From CAYMDP01 sp964389375 (GTDB lineage: Bacteria; Bdellovibrionota; Bdellovibrionia; Bdellovibrionales; UBA1609), in NCBI GenBank assembly GCA_964389375.1, contig CAYMDP010000008.1:1-64000 (forward strand): a DNA stretch of 64,000 bases, given 5' to 3'. Numbering within the stretch: position 1 is the first letter of the stretch; the number at the start of each line of letters is the position of its first letter. Below the pieces are notes generated by a model. That model ran no database searches and was not told where the DNA came from. It saw only the letters and a program-made list of their open reading frames with translations. Both the position numbers and the translations under genes were made by a program. This document shows positions 60,530 to 64,000 of the stretch, piece by piece.

Positions 60530-61738
60530 ATGTTGTCGTTAATTTTAAGTTTATTTGTTTCTGTTGGTGTTTACGCAAAGCCCTCTGGGCAAAAGGTCCT
60601 TGGTGATCTTTCATTACTAAAAAAAGTCGGCGCAAAAATCTTGGATCAGGACTCTGAGATTCAAGTGGGTTTTGCCGAAGTCAACTCAAGTCAAATGGAG
60701 CAAATTTCTGAAGCCAATCATCAGCTCGGACGCTGTGCAGGTTTTGAGTTAATTGAAAGTGAGCCGGCTCTGCAGTCCACCAAAGTTTCCTCTCCCTTAA
60801 AAGCCTTGCGGCAAAGATACGAACAGGACCGAAAGTTTAAAAGTTTAAGCCAACTGACAAGCCAAATTCAAAAGCGTCCTGAAATTGAAGAAGCTCTTGG
60901 GAAAATTGATCCATCACAAATTCGCTCTAAGGTCGATTGGCTTTCTTCGTACCCTTCCAGAGACCATAGAAGTCAGGATCCGAATATTCATGTTCGAGAT
61001 TTCGAAACCAGTTTAAAAAATCAGTTTAAAGACATCTCCTGGGCGAGTGTTCAACAAGTTCCTCACTCACGAACAAAACAGAATTCTTTAAAAGTGCGAC
61101 TTGAGGGCAAATCATTTCCAAGCGAGATCATTGTCATGGGTGGACATTTAGATTCTATCACCCAGGGTTTTGGCGGTGGGGCGAGTCGGAATGCACCGGG
61201 CGCTGATGATAATGCCTCCGGTTCTGCCGCATTGGCTGAAGCACTGCGGATATTAATGGGGCTTGGCCAACCAGAGCGAAGCATCGAAGTGTTTTGGTAT
61301 GCGGGCGAAGAGGGCGGCCTGATTGGCTCTGGAGAGATTGCGGCCTCCTATAAGCGAGAGAGCAAAGATGTGATTGCAGTTCTTCAACTGGACATGGTTC
61401 TTCATGCGGGATCTGGTGAATTGACCATTGCAAATATCACGGATTTTACGAGTCCCTGGCTTAGAGAGGTCCTTATCCAATTAAATAGCCACTACATTGG
61501 CGCACGTCTTGTCGAGGATCGCTGTGGTTATGCTTGTAGTGATCATGCCTCTTGGTATCGTCAGGGCTTTCCAACGGCGATGCCCTTTGAAGCCATGACC
61601 AGAAATATGAATGACGATATTCACACTCCGCAGGATAAAATCTCGGCGAGCTCTAATTTTACCCATGCAGCGGCCTTTTCAAAAATGGCCCTGGCTTTGG
61701 CGATGGAGCTTGGGAACAGTCGGATACGGCAGCCTTAG
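60530..61738 (+). CDS. Exported M28 aminopeptidase
   Basis: 402 residues from the ATG at 60530 (GGGGAGG five bases upstream). Signal peptide MLSLILSLFVSVGVYA. Two-zinc site: VMGGHLDSI, APGADDNASGSAAL, WYAGEEGGLIGS, LQLDM and DDIHTPQDK are all in place, as in the Vibrio leucyl aminopeptidase. Propeptide about 20-130. A cysteine pair (CGYAC) is near the active site. Secreted; would trim peptides made by the subtilase. Gap of 283 bases from the pseudo-subtilase, so possibly its own transcript. Confidence 0.95.
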   Translation: MLSLILSLFVSVGVYAKPSGQKVLGDLSLLKKVGAKILDQDSEIQVGFAEVNSSQMEQISEANHQLGRCAGFELIESEPALQSTKVSSPLKALRQRYEQDRKFKSLSQLTSQIQKRPEIEEALGKIDPSQIRSKVDWLSSYPSRDHRSQDPNIHVRDFETSLKNQFKDISWASVQQVPHSRTKQNSLKVRLEGKSFPSEIIVMGGHLDSITQGFGGGASRNAPGADDNASGSAALAEALRILMGLGQPERSIEVFWYAGEEGGLIGSGEIAASYKRESKDVIAVLQLDMVLHAGSGELTIANITDFTSPWLREVLIQLNSHYIGARLVEDRCGYACSDHASWYRQGFPTAMPFEAMTRNMNDDIHTPQDKISASSNFTHAAAFSKMALALAMELGNSRIRQP

Positions 61739-61894
61739 GCTATTAGTTGTGGCCTCTTCGATTTGATTAAATTTCATAGTCATGAACTTGATTTCAGAAC
61801 TGCCTGAAGTCTTGGCAGCGCAAGTTTGCTTTAGGCCAAAACAATGGGCTTTGACCTGAGATAAGCTGGCCCCACGATTGCTTGAATAGAAGTG

Positions 61895-63073
61895 ATGCCT
61901 AAGTTTTTTTATATCCTACCCCTTCTTTGCCTTGTCCTGGGATTCTCCTTTGTTGCTTCGGCTCGAGGTCAAAAAGGACGCATTCTATATTTAGAAGAAC
62001 CAACTCCCTTGATCGAAGAGGCCAGACTCTTTCGCTTTCAAGCTGAAGGTCTGGATGTTGTTGGGGCTGATATCGGACCCGAGCAAGGTGTTCCGGTTGT
62101 TTTGGTCGGTGGCTATACTTATTCCTTTCCCTACTTACGTAAATTTATTCGAGCGCTAAATGACAAGGGCTTTCGGGTTTTCGTTTATAACCCTCCCGGT
62201 CAGGGTTTGGGTGTTTTAGAAAGTGGAGTGGGATCGAGTTCGGATCAATTAGGCATCGATGGGATGTTAAAGATTCTTCCGGCCATTCGCCATCACGCAT
62301 TTGCCGCAACAGGAGGCCAGCAAGTCGTGGTGATCGGTCATTCACTCGGAGGGCTTCAGGTTCGGGCGGGATCTTTGGGGATTCGGTTTAACCAAAAGGG
62401 TGAAGCCTATTTCTCGAAGGCCGCATATATTCAGTCACAAAGAGAAACGGCCTTGATCGTTCCGATGTTTTCTTTGCCGATGATCGGCGATGAGATGTGG
62501 AGCGAGGCGGAAAGCAAAAAGGTCTTGTTTATGAAGGACATGGTTCCGGCCCTGACCTCTTGCTTTCAAGGCTTGAACTGTATGCTTCCAAATTCGATAG
62601 GCCAAATTCAAGATAGGTTGATTGCAAGCTACCTAAAACAAGTTCAAGGAAATTTACATCGAGGTCTTTTTGGAAGTCGGGATCTTGATGAAAACGAGAT
62701 TGAAGCCATTAGTCGATATTTAATGCCCCATAAAGTCTCTCGGCAAATTCGGGAGGATATGACGAGGTGGGTGGATTCAAAATCCTTATCGACCAGTTCC
62801 GGCTTTGACTTTGGAAAGCTTTGGTTTGCAGTTCAGACGGGCAGCATGGCGTTTGAAACGCTTTACATCGCAGGCGAAGATGATTCTTTGACCGAGATGA
62901 AGCCCTTTGCGGATGAAGCGAAACGACTTCCCAGCGCAAAGTTAAAAATTGTTCCCTCAGGGCATGTTGGAGCTTTTATTAGCCAAAAGCTCCCGGACCA
63001 ATTGGCAAAATGGATCCGAGAGCATAAAAAACAGATTCAAGTGAAATCCTGTGGGAATATTTTAGTACTTTAG
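61895..63073 (+). CDS. Exported alpha/beta hydrolase
   Basis: 392 residues from the ATG at 61895; an adjacent GTG (61892) is in frame. Signal peptide about 1-24. VVLVGGYTYSFPYLR, elbow VIGHSLGGLQV, acid AGEDDSL and PSGHVGAF give a full Ser-Asp-His triad. Substrate unknown; lipase-like or other esterase. Its last 4 bases overlap a small gene on the other strand. Confidence 0.88.
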   Translation: MPKFFYILPLLCLVLGFSFVASARGQKGRILYLEEPTPLIEEARLFRFQAEGLDVVGADIGPEQGVPVVLVGGYTYSFPYLRKFIRALNDKGFRVFVYNPPGQGLGVLESGVGSSSDQLGIDGMLKILPAIRHHAFAATGGQQVVVIGHSLGGLQVRAGSLGIRFNQKGEAYFSKAAYIQSQRETALIVPMFSLPMIGDEMWSEAESKKVLFMKDMVPALTSCFQGLNCMLPNSIGQIQDRLIASYLKQVQGNLHRGLFGSRDLDENEIEAISRYLMPHKVSRQIREDMTRWVDSKSLSTSSGFDFGKLWFAVQTGSMAFETLYIAGEDDSLTEMKPFADEAKRLPSAKLKIVPSGHVGAFISQKLPDQLAKWIREHKKQIQVKSCGNILVL

Positions 63074-63204
63074 ATCTTTGGCCTTTTGTCTTCCCGGGCT
63101 TCGTTTTCTTCTTTGTCCTCTAGGCTTTCGAAGAATTTTTTTAAAAATATTGTGATTGGGATCATGGAGAGAATCAACAGGACAGTAAGTATATTGTCTG
63201 ACAT
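63070..63204 (-). CDS. 44-residue single-span membrane protein
   Basis: ATG at 63204, with AAAGGA about ten bases upstream. MSDNILTVLLILSMIPITIF is one membrane segment, followed by KKFFESLEDKEENEAREDKR, a charged cytoplasmic or periplasmic tail. The sharp hydrophobic/charged division, start signal and proper stop support a real gene; a 61-codon frame on the same strand is a shadow in another phase. Not recognised. Overlaps the hydrolase stop by 4 bases. Confidence 0.65.
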   Translation of the reverse strand: MSDNILTVLLILSMIPITIFLKKFFESLEDKEENEAREDKRPKI

Positions 63205-63358
63205 AGAATATTTCCTTTAGCACATCGTCTAAAATGAGTTGAGGCACAGAAAAAATTTAAATAGGGAAATAAATTTGCACGAGGCTATTAGGCTAGACCG
63301 ATAGGTTTTTGTCTTAGAATACTATTGGTTTATAGCCTAGTTCCTAAAGGATCAAGAC

Positions 63359-63697
63359 TCATAGAAGGTAAGAGCAAAGCAAAATAAAAAGTGGTCGAAA
63401 GAAGGCTTTGCGCAAGTGATCTGTTTTTAAAGAGGCCAGAATTTTAGAAAGGTAGACTTCTAAATTAAAAATGGGGGAGGGGGAGAATCCGCTTTTTAAT
63501 TGGCTTTGCAGCTTTGTCTGCGCAAAAATATCCGAGGGTTTAATGCCCATCCACTTTAAAGAATGCTTGGGGGATTTTAAGTTTAGGCTTGAGGTCCCGA
63601 GGCCTTCAAAATTGAATGACTGAAGTCCCTGTGCGGTCAATCCAAGAACTAAAATTAGGCTTGCGAGGAAGGCCTTCATAGAGAGCCAGTCTAGCAT
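63359..63697 (-). CDS. Short exported protein of unknown function
   Basis: 112 residues from the ATG at 63697, with AAGG five bases upstream. MLDWLSMKAFLASLILVLGL is a signal peptide or membrane segment. The rest has no recognised motif and ends in a hydrophobic LFILLCSYLL, so two spans are possible. Low certainty that it is expressed. Confidence 0.5.
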   Translation of the reverse strand: MLDWLSMKAFLASLILVLGLTAQGLQSFNFEGLGTSSLNLKSPKHSLKWMGIKPSDIFAQTKLQSQLKSGFSPSPIFNLEVYLSKILASLKTDHLRKAFFRPLFILLCSYLL

Positions 63698-63734
63698 TGA
63701 GGCCTTGTTTTGCAACCGGACATTTCGAATTGAG

Positions 63735-63795
63735 GACAGGCCCGAGTCTCATTATAAGATGTTCATAAGAAAATTCTGACGAATAGGGGCCTGTC
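63735..63795. repeat. Short inverted repeat, possible REP remnant
   Basis: GACAGGCCC / GGGCCTGTC nine-base arms separated by 43 bases; the left part, TTGAGGACAGGCCC, resembles ATGAGGACAGACCC in the element at 42041. Confidence 0.5.
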
Positions 63796-63894
63796 TGGGC
63801 CTGCAAGACTTCAGTCACAATTCGAAAAAGCCGATGAAAACTAAAGGGATTAAAGAGCCTTAAGTCTAATTTTGAGACAAGACGGAGTGATAAA

Positions 63895-64000
63895 GTGGCC
63901 CAAGACAAGCGCCAAACATTTTTAGTAATCAGTGGCGATAAGTCGCGGATTCAGCGCTGCACTGAAATCATCTCTAAGAATTTTCAGAGCATTTCTGTTT
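63895..64000 (+). CDS. N-terminal fragment of a possible response-regulator-like protein
   Basis: GTG start with GGAG seven bases upstream; 35 codons before the window ends. MAQDKRQTFLVISGDKSRI followed by a helix (QRCTEIISKNF) has the opening of a receiver-type fold, but the phospho-acceptor region is off the edge. Tentative. Confidence 0.5.
   Translation, partial: MAQDKRQTFLVISGDKSRIQRCTEIISKNFQSISV

Noticed and set aside
63062..63247. 61-codon minus-strand frame
   Set aside because: Another phase of the same stretch gives a 44-residue membrane protein with better start and composition.

Overview
The window looks like a chromosomal contig from a Bdellovibrio-like bacterium (Bdellovibrionota). 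This is inferred from the type IV pilin (almost all of its conserved N-terminus plus the early FQRFQAKSRQAEA stretch), the density of exported hydrolases, proteases and nucleases, the many lipoproteins, the stalled-tip sugar, phosphate and lipid enzymes of a Gram-negative envelope, and frequent TTG/GTG starts with good Shine-Dalgarno sites. No rRNA, tRNA, CRISPR or intact transposase was seen. Two assembly gaps (10 N and 100 N) are present.

Layout. 1-7000 is housekeeping: clpA/clpS, pilA, a TPR-like membrane protein, dnaJ-dnaK, a small exported barrel-like protein and a GT2 glycosyltransferase. 7000-13300 is accessory: palindromic REP-like repeats, a FecR-domain exported protein, a small exported protein with a CheD/CNF-type deamidase signature, two further exported orphans (one resembling a papain-like cysteine peptidase), and a gene with an Asn-Ser repeat linker that is interrupted by the 100-N gap and probably continues into an alpha/beta-hydrolase-fold domain. 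13300-29400 mixes metabolism and signalling: L31 type B next to a DmeF-like cation exporter, a VWA lipoprotein, proline iminopeptidase-thiolase-YdcZ operon, a MurQ/GCKR-like SIS protein, rny, a CNB protein, a CBS protein, a REC/PilZ multidomain protein, pdxH and a ROK kinase.

29400-44400 holds the most unusual gene, a 1327-residue exported protein with two Clp-type AAA+ modules joined to an FtsH-type M41 zinc peptidase, followed by ETF-quinone oxidoreductase, PHB-depolymerase-type esterase, an alpha/beta hydrolase, ppk1, patatin, endonuclease I, DUF2288 and a Rep/PcrA helicase. 44400-64000 is envelope and secretion: lipoproteins, a GT9-PAP2-astacin operon, an HNH protein, a large subtilase lipoprotein, an outer-membrane barrel, and a protease island (unknown exported protein, active subtilase lipoprotein, pseudo-subtilase lipoprotein with all three catalytic residues replaced, M28 aminopeptidase, alpha/beta hydrolase).

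How they could work together (inference): the exported nuclease, esterases, patatin, astacin, subtilases, M28 peptidase and possible deamidase fit digestion or manipulation of prey or environmental polymers, while PilA, PilZ/CNB/CBS proteins and the chaperones fit attachment, signalling and stress control. Candidates for something undescribed are the AAA+-AAA+-M41 chimera, the subtilase/pseudo-subtilase pair and the exported CheD/CNF-like protein. Two whole intergenic spaces (20957-21177 and 42041-42214) are long fold-back elements.
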